A stretch of DNA of 64,000 bases, taken from Vibrio marinisediminis. GTDB lineage: Bacteria > Pseudomonadota > Gammaproteobacteria > Enterobacterales > Vibrionaceae. The notes under the pieces are model-generated. The model did no database searches and had not been told where the DNA came from. It worked only from the letters and a program-made list of their open reading frames with translations. Location of the stretch: NCBI RefSeq assembly GCF_014050145.1, contig NZ_JACFYF010000015.1, positions 1-64,000 on the forward strand. The letters run 5' to 3'. Positions 30,521 to 38,054 of the stretch are shown here, piece after piece. The position numbers were made by a program, and so were the translations under genes. Each line of letters opens with the position of its first letter. Within the stretch, counting starts at the first letter, position 1.

Positions 30521-30552
30521 ACAAAGCCAGTCACTCGACTGGCTTTGTTCTA
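30521..30552 (+). terminator. terminator of the ilv operon
   Basis: Perfect 12-bp stem ACAAAGCCAGTC / GACTGGCTTTGT with a 4-nt loop; the T-run after it is short (TTGTTCT), so it is a hairpin-dominated terminator. Confidence 0.8.
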
Positions 30553-30698
30553 TGCTTAATACGTTGATTTTTAGCAGTTAATGCGTTTGATGCATAGATA
30601 AAATGCTAAAGTTTCATTTTTGTCATAGCACTAACACGACTACACTGTGTCGGTAAAATTTAGAATAACTAATTTGCTGCATCCAAGCGGAGATCCCT

Positions 30699-31679
30699 AT
30701 GTTTAACGCTCTAATCCTAAATCAAGAAGACAAACGCACCATCGCTTCAATTGAACAAATCGATGAAGCACAACTACCTGAAGGCAACGTTCTTGTTGAA
30801 GTTGATTACTCATCACTGAACTACAAAGACGGTCTAGCGATTACTGGTAAAGGTAAAATCATTCGTAACTTCCCAATGGTTCCAGGTATTGATTTTGCCG
30901 GTAAAGTCATCAGCTCAGAAGATGCACGCTACCAAGCAGGCGATCAAGTAGTACTGACTGGCTGGGGCGTAGGTGAAAACCACTGGGGTGGTATGGCTCA
31001 ACGTGCACGCTTAAATGCAGACTGGCTAGTTCCACTGCCTAAAGGGCTAGACAGCAAGAAAGCAATGATGGTGGGTACCGCTGGTTTCACTGCAATGCTT
31101 TGTGTTCAAGCACTACTGGATGCTGATGTAAAACCAGAAGCTGGTGAAGTGTTAGTGACTGGCGCAAGCGGCGGTGTAGGCTCAGTTGCAGTCGCTCTAC
31201 TGGCGCAACTTGGCTACAAAGTGGCAGCAGTAACAGGTCGTGTTGAACAAAACGGTCCTCTGCTAGAGAAATTGGGTGCAAGCCGTATCATTGACCGCGT
31301 TGAGTTTGAAGAACCAGCACGCCCACTTGAAAAGCAAGTCTGGGCAGGTGCCGTGGATACCGTTGGTAGCAAAGTGCTATCTAAAGTATTGGCTCAAATG
31401 GATTACAACAGTGCAGTGGCTGCATGTGGTCTAGCGGGCGGTTTCGACCTTCCAACCACAGTGATGCCATTCATTCTACGCAATGTACGCCTACAGGGTG
31501 TTGATTCTGTAAACTGCCCTACCGAAAAACGTATTGCGGCATGGGAAAAACTGGTTGAGCTACTACCAGAAAGCTACTTCGAGCAAGCATGCACGGAAGT
31601 TGAATTGGCTGACGCACCAAAATACGCTGAAGACATTACTAACGGCCAAGTAACAGGTCGAGTTGTGATTAAGCTATAA
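30699..31679 (+). CDS. acuI: AcuI/YhdH-type acrylyl-CoA reductase (NADPH)
   Basis: 326 residues, medium-chain dehydrogenase/reductase without zinc ligands, closest to AcuI/YhdH. These reduce toxic acryloyl-CoA to propionyl-CoA with NADPH. Seen: SSLNYKDGLAITGKGKI, PGIDFAGKV, nucleotide motif TGASGGVGSVAVALLAQLG near residues 150-168, and CGLAGGFDLPTTVMPFILR. In marine bacteria this protects against acrylate from DMSP breakdown, but no dmd/ddd genes are near, so the in vivo substrate is inferred. Single-gene unit with its own terminator. Symbol by homology. Confidence 0.85.
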   Translation: MFNALILNQEDKRTIASIEQIDEAQLPEGNVLVEVDYSSLNYKDGLAITGKGKIIRNFPMVPGIDFAGKVISSEDARYQAGDQVVLTGWGVGENHWGGMAQRARLNADWLVPLPKGLDSKKAMMVGTAGFTAMLCVQALLDADVKPEAGEVLVTGASGGVGSVAVALLAQLGYKVAAVTGRVEQNGPLLEKLGASRIIDRVEFEEPARPLEKQVWAGAVDTVGSKVLSKVLAQMDYNSAVAACGLAGGFDLPTTVMPFILRNVRLQGVDSVNCPTEKRIAAWEKLVELLPESYFEQACTEVELADAPKYAEDITNGQVTGRVVIKL

Positions 31680-31696
31680 CACTTAGCTAAAATGAT

Positions 31697-31723
31697 AAAG
31701 AGCCAGCATCGCTGGCTCTTTTT
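31697..31723 (+). terminator. terminator after acuI
   Basis: Stem AAAGAGCCAGC/GCTGGCTCTTT with a 3-nt loop and T-run. It can also act on the opposite strand, for the LysR gene that ends at 31764. Confidence 0.9.
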
Positions 31724-31763
31724 GTTCCGCATATATCTGCAGCTTCTAGTAGAACGCTAGTAA

Positions 31764-32705
31764 TTAATCTAATCCCATATCTTCAATCCGCTTGGCAATC
31801 AGACGGCTACACTCTTCTCGCACAATGCCACGCAACCACTCTTGTGCCGGTGAATGCTCACAGCGAGGATGCCAAATCAATGAGTAATCAAATGGGGTAA
31901 ATTGGAATGGAAGTGGCTTTACCACCAAGTCATATCGCTCTGACACCAAGTAGGCAAGATCGGCAGGTACGGTGATAATTAAAGGCATGGTATCGACAAT
32001 CGCCAATGCGGCTTCGAGATGATACGCACGCATTACCATTCTGCGAGTTGGCAAATCAATTAAGGCTTGTTCAATCAAGGCTTTCACCCCATCACTGATT
32101 GCGATCATCGCGTGTGGGTAGCCTAAGTAGTCATCCAAACTCATCTCTTTGTTCGCTAAAGGATGGTGCTTTGAAAGCAAACAAAATACGCCTACCCGCC
32201 CAATCACTTCACTGCGCAGCGGCTCTACCGCACCAATCGGTCGGCAAATAGCCAGATCAGCACCTTCATAAGTAAGCTGATCAGCAAGGCGATCATGGTG
32301 CAATGGTAAGAAGTTAAGCGAGACCAAAGGGGCTTCTTGGTAAATCCTTGGTAGCGCAAACGGCAAGATGGTTTGCATGGCATAATCGGTTGTCGCGATC
32401 GTAAAAGTCTGTTCACAACTTTGTGGCTCAAACTCAGCCGGAGCGAGCAGCTGGCGCAAGGACTCTAAAGGCACACCAAGTTGAGCATCAATCTCCAACG
32501 CTTTTTCTGTTGGGATCAGTTGCTGCCCCTGTCGAGTAAACAGTGGATCGTTTAACAAGCTTCTCAACCGCCCAAGTACGCGGCTCATTGCGGACTGGCT
32601 TAAATTCAAACGCGTTGCCGCTTTACTGACGCTGCACTCCTCAATAAGTACTCGCAAAGCAACCAGCAAATTTAAGTCTCGGCGGTAAATATCTTCTAAT
32701 TCCAC
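31764..32705 (-). CDS. LysR-family transcriptional regulator
   Basis: 313 residues from GTG 32705. The HTH reads RDLNLLVALRVLIEECSVSKAATRLNLSQSAMSRVLGRLR at the N-terminus, followed by a type-2 periplasmic-binding-like effector domain (FTIATTDYAMQTILPFALPRI) of the NodD/LinR subgroup. The open frame continues upstream to ATG 32855, but those 50 extra residues look like translated leader. Neither start has a good ribosome-binding site. Target genes are unknown; acuI on the other strand is the nearest candidate. A transcription terminator 217 bp upstream separates it from the RNA-like region at 33 kb. Confidence 0.85.
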   Translation of the reverse strand: MELEDIYRRDLNLLVALRVLIEECSVSKAATRLNLSQSAMSRVLGRLRSLLNDPLFTRQGQQLIPTEKALEIDAQLGVPLESLRQLLAPAEFEPQSCEQTFTIATTDYAMQTILPFALPRIYQEAPLVSLNFLPLHHDRLADQLTYEGADLAICRPIGAVEPLRSEVIGRVGVFCLLSKHHPLANKEMSLDDYLGYPHAMIAISDGVKALIEQALIDLPTRRMVMRAYHLEAALAIVDTMPLIITVPADLAYLVSERYDLVVKPLPFQFTPFDYSLIWHPRCEHSPAQEWLRGIVREECSRLIAKRIEDMGLD

Positions 32706-32918
32706 GAACTTGTTTTCCCACGATGGTGATTGCCTAAGTGTACTACACCCAAGGGATGCAAAATGGTATGGCTCAGAAAATGACGCCAATCTCTTGAACA
32801 GTGGCACATTTTTGTCATTCAACGACCTTGTTTTGATAAAGATCGCTTTCCCCATTAGACACCGAATTTAAAACAATAGTTGGGGTATTACCTATAGCGC
32901 TGCAAGTAAATTTCAGGC

Positions 32919-32942
32919 AAAAAAATCCCGCCTTTCGGCGGG
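32919..32942 (-). terminator. intrinsic terminator (minus strand), GAAA tetraloop
   Basis: On the minus strand CCCGCC-GAAA-GGCGGG (32942... to 32927) followed by A and seven Ts (32925-32919). This is one of the best terminators in the window. It does not follow any protein gene, so it must end a non-coding transcript or act as an attenuator in the LysR leader. Confidence 0.9.
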
Positions 32943-33224
32943 GAAGCCCAAGAAAACTGGGGATAGTGTCGGAATGTGTGATGTAGAAAGTATTACTTTC
33001 ACATGCATTGGTCGGTTTGTACTCTCTCAAGAGCTTTGCCACTGGCGCATCTCAACTCAAATCCCTACAATTGAAGCCGAGCGACTTAACCATAGACAAT
33101 CTCTCTTGGTTAGCTAAGTTACAGTTCAAGAGCACTTAACAAAATCCTCTCTGATTTGAGTTCAATCTCCTGTCGGTCACACAGATTTAAACTCACTTCG
33201 AAATAATTTTGTTACCAACTTGTT
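32919..33224 (-). ncRNA. candidate structured non-coding RNA (about 305 nt)
   Basis: A minus-strand unit bounded by a perfect -10 TATAAT (33236-33231) and a strong terminator, with no credible protein gene inside. Long-range pairing is visible: AACTCAAATC (33162-33153) with GATTTGAGTT (33063-33054), 10 perfect pairs closing a multi-branch domain. Inside it, CTCTTG (33132-33127) pairs with CAAGAG (33108-33103). Downstream are hairpins GAAAGT/ACTTTC (33000-32986), CCCA/TGGG (32961-32947) and the terminator. It could be a trans-acting sRNA or a leader/attenuator of the LysR gene. I cannot match it to a named RNA family from memory. Confidence 0.6.
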
Positions 33225-33230
33225 AATTAA

Positions 33231-33257
33231 ATTATAACAAGATGATCATTTTGCCAA
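33231..33257 (-). promoter_or_regulatory. promoter of the candidate RNA
   Basis: Minus strand: -35 TTGGCA (33257-33252), 15-bp spacer, perfect -10 TATAAT (33236-33231). The spacer is short by two, so strength is uncertain; A/T-rich surroundings help. Predicted start near 33224. Confidence 0.55.
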
Positions 33258-33264
33258 GTGATTA

Positions 33265-33292
33265 TTGAATATTTTTTCTCCACTAGTATTAT
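33265..33292 (+). promoter_or_regulatory. tusA promoter
   Basis: -35 TTGAAT (33265-33270), 16-bp spacer, -10 TATTAT (33287-33292), start near 33299. It is divergent from, and within about 10 bp of, the promoter of the candidate RNA. Confidence 0.5.
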
Positions 33293-33318
33293 CAACCGCC
33301 TTACAAGGTAATGAAGTG

Positions 33319-33573
33319 ATGACCATGACAATCAATCTAGAGCAGGCTACACATACGTTAGAGGCAGAAGGATTACGCTGCCCAGAGCCAGTAATGATGG
33401 TCAGGAAGACGATTCGTAACATGCAAGAAGGCGACGTACTGCTAGTAAAAGCCGATGATCCCTCGACAACTCGTGATATTCCAAGTTTTTGTCGCTTTAT
33501 GGATCACCAACTGATTAGCGCACAAACAGAAACGCTACCGTATCAGTATCTAATTAGAAAAGGATTGAGTTAA
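33319..33573 (+). CDS. tusA: sulfur carrier protein TusA
   Basis: 84 residues from ATG 33319 (ATG 33325 equally possible; the open frame reaches back to 33265 through the promoter). Small cytoplasmic persulfide carrier that accepts sulfur from IscS and passes it to TusBCD for 2-thiolation of tRNA wobble uridine. The active cysteine is in [18 protein letters not shown], and [20 protein letters not shown] matches the E. coli sequence closely. Monocistronic, followed by a terminator. Confidence 0.95.
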   Translation: MTMTINLEQATHTLEAEGLRCPEPVMMVRKTIRNMQEGDVLLVKADDPSTTRDIPSFCRFMDHQLISAQTETLPYQYLIRKGLS

Positions 33574-33636
33574 GGCGACCCGTTTGTCTGCAATGATACG
33601 ACAAACACTTCGATCCCCTTTCAATCTCTAGAATGG

Positions 33637-33663
33637 AAAACGGCTGCCAAGGCAGCCGTTTTG
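33637..33663. terminator. bidirectional terminator after tusA
   Basis: Perfect 12-bp stem AAAACGGCTGCC / GGCAGCCGTTTT with a 2-nt loop. It ends tusA and, on the other strand, the small membrane-protein gene whose stop codon is at 33664. Confidence 0.9.
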
Positions 33664-33924
33664 TTATTCGTCATATTCGAGGGTTCGTATTTCTGATTGC
33701 AGCTTATGAATTTGCTTTTGCATTGCTCGCATCTCATTGTGCATAGGAATGATATGAGCAACTCGAATCCAAGATTCGACGGTTAAACCCGCCAGAATAA
33801 TTGCCCCCGCAACCATTGGCAGCCACATATCGGTCAGTGCCATACCCAGCAGGGTTAACACAAACCCGAAGGTGAATAGATAACTTTGATTTTTCGGGGC
33901 CATCCCCATGTATCGTGTCAACAT
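33664..33924 (-). CDS. small inner-membrane protein with C-terminal coiled coil
   Basis: 86 residues from ATG 33924, with GGAGG eight bases upstream; the in-frame GTG at 33939 overlaps that site and is rejected. Two hydrophobic helices (~15-34 and ~36-56) are followed by a charged heptad-like stretch (MHNEMRAMQKQIHKLQSEIRTLE) near the C-terminus. No family recognised; function unknown. The hydrophobicity and the ribosome-binding site make it a convincing real gene. Single-gene unit between tusA and the solute-binding protein gene. Confidence 0.75.
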   Translation of the reverse strand: MLTRYMGMAPKNQSYLFTFGFVLTLLGMALTDMWLPMVAGAIILAGLTVESWIRVAHIIPMHNEMRAMQKQIHKLQSEIRTLEYDE

Positions 33925-34101
33925 ACTCTTGCCCTCCACCAGTAATGGTTAAGATTAAAGTAACATGACAAACATGACACTTATATGTCATGGGTCACGC
34001 AATTTACCTATTTCGTACTACAACTTGAGCGGGATCGACTTCTGCTTACTATTGAAATTAAACCTGACTCACCACGCTATTAGTCACCGTTTTAGCGGCA
34101 C

Positions 34102-34135
34102 AAAAAAAAGGCTCCAACCACAAGATTAGAGCCTT
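34102..34135 (-). terminator. terminator of the solute-binding protein gene
   Basis: Minus-strand stem AAGGCTC / GAGCCTT with a 14-nt loop and eight Ts. It starts 18 bp past the stop of the gene at 34153. Confidence 0.85.
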
Positions 34136-34152
34136 ATTGCATCATGGTAAAA

Positions 34153-35826
34153 TTAGCTACGAGGTTTTAAGTCCAACACGTGCAATAGACGCTCAGGCGT
34201 TCCTTCCCAAATCATTGGGCGACCTTTTGGATTGTCTTTTGTCCACCAGCCGGTAAAGCGCTTAGTGTTGTATTGGTAGAAGTTCGGTCCCGACAATACC
34301 GGTACAGTTACTTGGTTTTCCGCAATCAATTTTTGAATGCTATGCGCAATCTTACGCTGCTCTTGGCTATCCGCTGTTTTGTAAAAACTATCAAGCAGCG
34401 TATCTAGCTCAGCATTTTGCCAATGGTGCATCGCAAAGCGAGGCATACCTTCTGAAGCTTGTAGACGTGAGTGGTAACCACTATCCCAATATTTATGAGG
34501 CGTTGGACCGTGGAAGTAGTTGGTGTACGCAATATCGTAGTCTGCCGATATCATTCCCTTATTATAAATTGAGAAGTCAGGCGTACGCGCTTTAACTTTA
34601 ATACCCACTTCATTAAGCTGCTCAGTCGCAAGCATTACGGTGTTATTAAAGTCGGTCCAACCTTGAGGTGATTGAATTGAAAGTTCAAACTCAGCCCCTG
34701 ACGGAGACTCGACAAAACCATCGCCATTAATATCTTTATAGCCCGCTTGCGCTAGCAATGCTTTGGCCTTCTCCGGCGAGTAAGTCATAAATGGCTTGTA
34801 CTTGTTATGTACCGCTTCATCAGACCAAGTTTCAAATGCATAACCTAGACCTGAAGCAAAGTCATTCAATACCGCGTTGCCATAGTTGGCAATATCAATC
34901 AAAGTTTGACGATCAAGCGCCATCGAGAATGCACGACGGAATTCAATATCCGTCAACACTTCATGTTTCACTTTATCTTTTGATTGGTAGTTAAACACAA
35001 ATGCTTGTGTACCCGCCGGCGGGAACCAGTAGCCGTGATCCGGTGACGCTTTAAGGAACGTTTCATCAATATCTGGTACAAATGAGCCCGCCCAGTCAAT
35101 GCGTGAGTTAATCAACTCACCCAATACTTGATCGTTGTGGTTCATTTGCGGAACACGTAGACAATCAACATCAAGGTTCGCGTCATCCCAGTAATGCGGG
35201 TTACGACACTGGACAAATAAGGTTGAGGTAAATTGTGGCAGTTCGGTAAATGGTCCTGTACCGACAGGGTTCGGGTTCATAAATACAGCAGGATCTTCAA
35301 CTGAGTTCCATTGATGTTCAGGCACTACTGGTACTTGTACAATTTCATAGCTGATATTGGTGTTCACTTCCGTCAAATGGAAACGAACTTGGTATGGTCC
35401 CAGCTTCTCAACCGATTTAATTTTACTATTGATGCCGCGATCATCAATGCTTGAGTGCGCTTTCACCAAGTTGAATGTAAACACCACATCATCTGCATCA
35501 AACGTTTCACCATCAGACCATTTCACCCCTTCACGTAAATCAAAGGTAATGCTGAGCAAATCTTTGCTCAATTGATAGTTTGTCGCCAAACGAAACTCCG
35601 GCACATTCCCCTTCAACTCATTAAAAACTACCAAAGGTTCAAAAATAAAATCACGTGCCGTATGCAAGCGTGACACCGCATAAGGGTTGAAGTTACGAAT
35701 GAGAGAAGCGTTATGGTTTGGAATGATAGTCACTTGCGACATCTTATCTAAATCTGCAGCCACTACAGACTGAGCAGACAGCGTTAATGCTGAAGCAATT
35801 ACCGCAGAGAGTACTGTTGTTTTCAT
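34153..35826 (-). CDS. ABC transporter solute-binding protein, family 5 (chitobiose-binding protein-like)
   Basis: 557 residues with signal peptide ~1-23 (SAQSVVAA). A large family-5 (OppA/DppA) periplasmic binding protein. The sequence strongly recalls the Vibrio (GlcNAc)2-binding protein CBP: VPxxPEHxW, NPVGTGPF, QCRNPHYWDDANLDVDCLRVPQ, RRAFSMALDRQTLIDIA, NDFASGLGYAFETWSDEA and a C-terminus ending ERLLHVLDLKP. CBP feeds an ABC importer and represses the sensor ChiS (established in V. cholerae). Here the gene stands alone with no permease or ATPase genes. A chito- or cello-oligosaccharide ligand is inference. Confidence 0.82.
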   Translation of the reverse strand: MKTTVLSAVIASALTLSAQSVVAADLDKMSQVTIIPNHNASLIRNFNPYAVSRLHTARDFIFEPLVVFNELKGNVPEFRLATNYQLSKDLLSITFDLREGVKWSDGETFDADDVVFTFNLVKAHSSIDDRGINSKIKSVEKLGPYQVRFHLTEVNTNISYEIVQVPVVPEHQWNSVEDPAVFMNPNPVGTGPFTELPQFTSTLFVQCRNPHYWDDANLDVDCLRVPQMNHNDQVLGELINSRIDWAGSFVPDIDETFLKASPDHGYWFPPAGTQAFVFNYQSKDKVKHEVLTDIEFRRAFSMALDRQTLIDIANYGNAVLNDFASGLGYAFETWSDEAVHNKYKPFMTYSPEKAKALLAQAGYKDINGDGFVESPSGAEFELSIQSPQGWTDFNNTVMLATEQLNEVGIKVKARTPDFSIYNKGMISADYDIAYTNYFHGPTPHKYWDSGYHSRLQASEGMPRFAMHHWQNAELDTLLDSFYKTADSQEQRKIAHSIQKLIAENQVTVPVLSGPNFYQYNTKRFTGWWTKDNPKGRPMIWEGTPERLLHVLDLKPRS

Positions 35827-36141
35827 GATGTTACCTTATCAATGGACATGTACACAAAATAACCAGTTAAGGAACATGCATCAATATGAATAAAAGCCAA
35901 TAAAAAACAGCAAGTTGAAGTATTGTTAACTCTAACTCCAAGTTTGACACTGTAGCGACGTTCTTTTATCTCTTTAGTCGTTGATATTGTCGATATCACT
36001 CGAAAACATATCGCGTAAATGTCGAAAAATTACAACAAAACGTTGAACTGTTACCTACCTGCAAAAGAAGTAGAAATGCGACCAAATTAAAACTCTACAT
36101 TCGATCGCTACTCGATATTTTACCAACGACCAGCCATGTCG
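35827..36141. other. 315-bp intergenic region upstream of the solute-binding protein gene
   Basis: AT-rich. It must hold the promoter of the leftward solute-binding gene, but I see no confident -35/-10 pair. A weak AACGAC/GTCGTT hairpin at 36125-36143 overlaps the end of the manganese exporter gene and may help end it. Confidence 0.5.
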
Positions 36142-36696
36142 TTAAAGCAATGCCGCCACCAGCGCTAAACCAACAAACAACAATGACGTGATTTTACGAA
36201 TAAGCGCCAAGGGTAATTTGTCTGCAGAAAGTTTCCCCATTAATACCACGGGAACATTCGCAATCATCATTCCTAGCGTGGTACCAACAATGACCATCCA
36301 TAATTCATCTGCGTATTGAGCACCTAAAATCGACGTTGCGATTTGTGTTTTATCCCCAATTTCAGCAATGAAAAACGCCATAAAGCTAGTAACAAAAGCA
36401 CTACGACCTGAATACGTTTCGCCCTCATCAAGCTTATCGGGTATCAACACCCAACCGGCCATTAATAGAAAACTTATTGTAATCAACCACTTCAAAATAT
36501 TAGCGGAAAGGTAGTCAGCAATCACGACACCAAGCCAAGCTGCTAGCGCATGATTGACTAATGTGGCGAAGAAAATCGCGAGAATAATGGGAATGGGTTT
36601 TCGGTAACGGCTGGCTAATACCAACGACAAAAGCTGAGTTTTATCGCCGATCTCAGCGATCGCAACCGTAGTTAAAGATAGTACTAAAACGCTCAC
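36142..36696 (-). CDS. mneA: manganese exporter of the UPF0016/GDT1 family
   Basis: 184 residues from GTG 36696 (an in-frame GTG at 36750 would add 18 residues from the leader). Six hydrophobic helices in two repeats, each with the family motif ExGDKT: AEIGDKTQLLSLVLA near 15-29 and AEIGDKTQIATSILGA near 100. V. cholerae MneA, from this family, exports Mn2+ and lies next to glyQS as here. A Mn-sensing riboswitch upstream agrees with the function. Symbol by homology and context. Confidence 0.88.
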   Translation of the reverse strand: MSVLVLSLTTVAIAEIGDKTQLLSLVLASRYRKPIPIILAIFFATLVNHALAAWLGVVIADYLSANILKWLITISFLLMAGWVLIPDKLDEGETYSGRSAFVTSFMAFFIAEIGDKTQIATSILGAQYADELWMVIVGTTLGMMIANVPVVLMGKLSADKLPLALIRKITSLLFVGLALVAALL

Positions 36697-36769
36697 AACA
36701 TGCTCATGTAGGGCGGGGGTTATTATTTTATAACCATAGACAAACCTCACGCCCCACCCGGTTCATGAT

Positions 36770-36902
36770 GATTTGTCTAAGGTCTTGCTAAGCTCACCGC
36801 AGTTGGTAAACCTTGAACGCCATGGTGATTTTGCACCAATTATGTTGACGAACAAACTAACTCACTAGGCTGTGAATAAGTAAGCTACTCCCCAAAGACG
36901 GC
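36770..36902 (-). ncRNA. yybP-ykoY manganese riboswitch
   Basis: On the minus strand the aptamer begins CTTTGGGGAGTAGC (36897-36884), contains GTCAACATA and GGTG/CACC hairpins, and ends GCAAGACC (36788-36781). These are the conserved L1/L3 and 3' features of the yybP-ykoY family, which senses Mn2+. P1 is formed by GTCT near 36900 and AGAC near 36775. The 3' strand of P1 can pair instead with TTTGTCTA further down (see findings). It lies in the leader of the manganese exporter gene. Confidence 0.9.
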
Positions 36903-36905
36903 GCA

Positions 36906-36934
36906 ATTCTAATCAGAGCGATGTCTATCTGCAA
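36906..36934 (-). promoter_or_regulatory. mneA promoter
   Basis: Minus strand -35 TTGCAG (36934-36929), 17-bp spacer, -10 TAGAAT (36911-36906). Start predicted near 36899, exactly where the riboswitch begins, which supports both calls. Confidence 0.8.
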
Positions 36935-37128
36935 CCCTTCACTTGTAAGCAAAAATCACCCTTTCAATTCAATTTACCCAGATTAAAGATAAATATGCGC
37001 GTAATTAGGCAAACTTAACCATGATGGCTATGAAATAAGCAAGATTGCCTCTACTCCCATCTACAATATCTGGGTATACTTGATTGTTATTTTTTTTAAT
37101 CATTCAGAAGAATCGCGCGAACCTGACT

Positions 37129-38052
37129 ATGCAAAAATACGATATCAAAACCTTCCAGGGAATGATCCTCGCGCTGCAGGATTATTGGGCTCAAAATGGT
37201 TGTACGATTGTTCAACCGCTAGATATGGAAGTAGGTGCTGGCACCTCTCACCCAATGACATGTCTACGTGCACTTGGCCCAGAGCCAATGTCGACAGCTT
37301 ATGTTCAACCTTCACGTCGTCCGACCGATGGTCGCTACGGTGAAAACCCGAACCGTCTGCAGCACTACTATCAATTCCAAGTAGCTCTTAAACCTTCTCC
37401 AGATAATATTCAGGAGTTGTACCTAGGCTCACTTGAAGTTCTTGGTATCGACCCACTTGTTCACGATATTCGTTTCGTAGAAGACAACTGGGAAAACCCA
37501 ACGCTCGGCGCTTGGGGTTTAGGTTGGGAAGTTTGGCTTAACGGCATGGAAGTGACTCAGTTTACTTACTTCCAGCAAGTTGGTGGTCTTGAGTGCAAAC
37601 CTGTAACAGGTGAAATCACTTATGGTATCGAACGTCTAGCAATGTATATTCAAGAAGTTGATTCAGTTTACGACTTGGTATGGAACGTTGCTCCAGATGG
37701 TTCAAACGTCACTTACGGCGATATCTTCCATCAAAATGAAGTTGAACAATCAACGTACAACTTTGAACACGCCGACGTCGATTTCCTATTTAGTTTCTTT
37801 GACCAATGTGAAAAAGAATCTAAAGCATTACTAGAGCTAGAGAAACCTCTACCTCTACCTGCTTACGAGCGCATTTTGAAAGCGGCACACGCCTTCAACC
37901 TATTAGACGCACGTAAAGCTATCTCAGTAACTGAGCGTCAACGTTACATCCTTCGTATCCGCAATCTGACTAAAGCAGTCGCAGAAGCGTACTACGCATC
38001 ACGTGAAGCTCTTGGCTTCCCTATGTGTAAAAAGAACAACGAGGAGAAGTAA
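37129..38052 (+). CDS. glyQ: glycine--tRNA ligase, alpha subunit
   Basis: 307 residues from ATG 37129 ([14 protein letters not shown]); the in-frame extension to 37084 has no homology. Catalytic subunit of the bacterial alpha2beta2 glycyl-tRNA synthetase. Nearly identical blocks to E. coli Gly[60 protein letters not shown] (class II core). glyS follows after two bases. A TATACT -10-like hexamer lies at 37075-37080 without a good -35. Confidence 0.98.
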   Translation: MQKYDIKTFQGMILALQDYWAQNGCTIVQPLDMEVGAGTSHPMTCLRALGPEPMSTAYVQPSRRPTDGRYGENPNRLQHYYQFQVALKPSPDNIQELYLGSLEVLGIDPLVHDIRFVEDNWENPTLGAWGLGWEVWLNGMEVTQFTYFQQVGGLECKPVTGEITYGIERLAMYIQEVDSVYDLVWNVAPDGSNVTYGDIFHQNEVEQSTYNFEHADVDFLFSFFDQCEKESKALLELEKPLPLPAYERILKAAHAFNLLDARKAISVTERQRYILRIRNLTKAVAEAYYASREALGFPMCKKNNEEK

Positions 38053-38054
38053 TA

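Noticed and set aside
32815-33042. 75-codon minus-strand ORF across the candidate RNA and its terminator
   Set aside because: It runs through the strong terminator, has no ribosome-binding site and no protein-like pattern.
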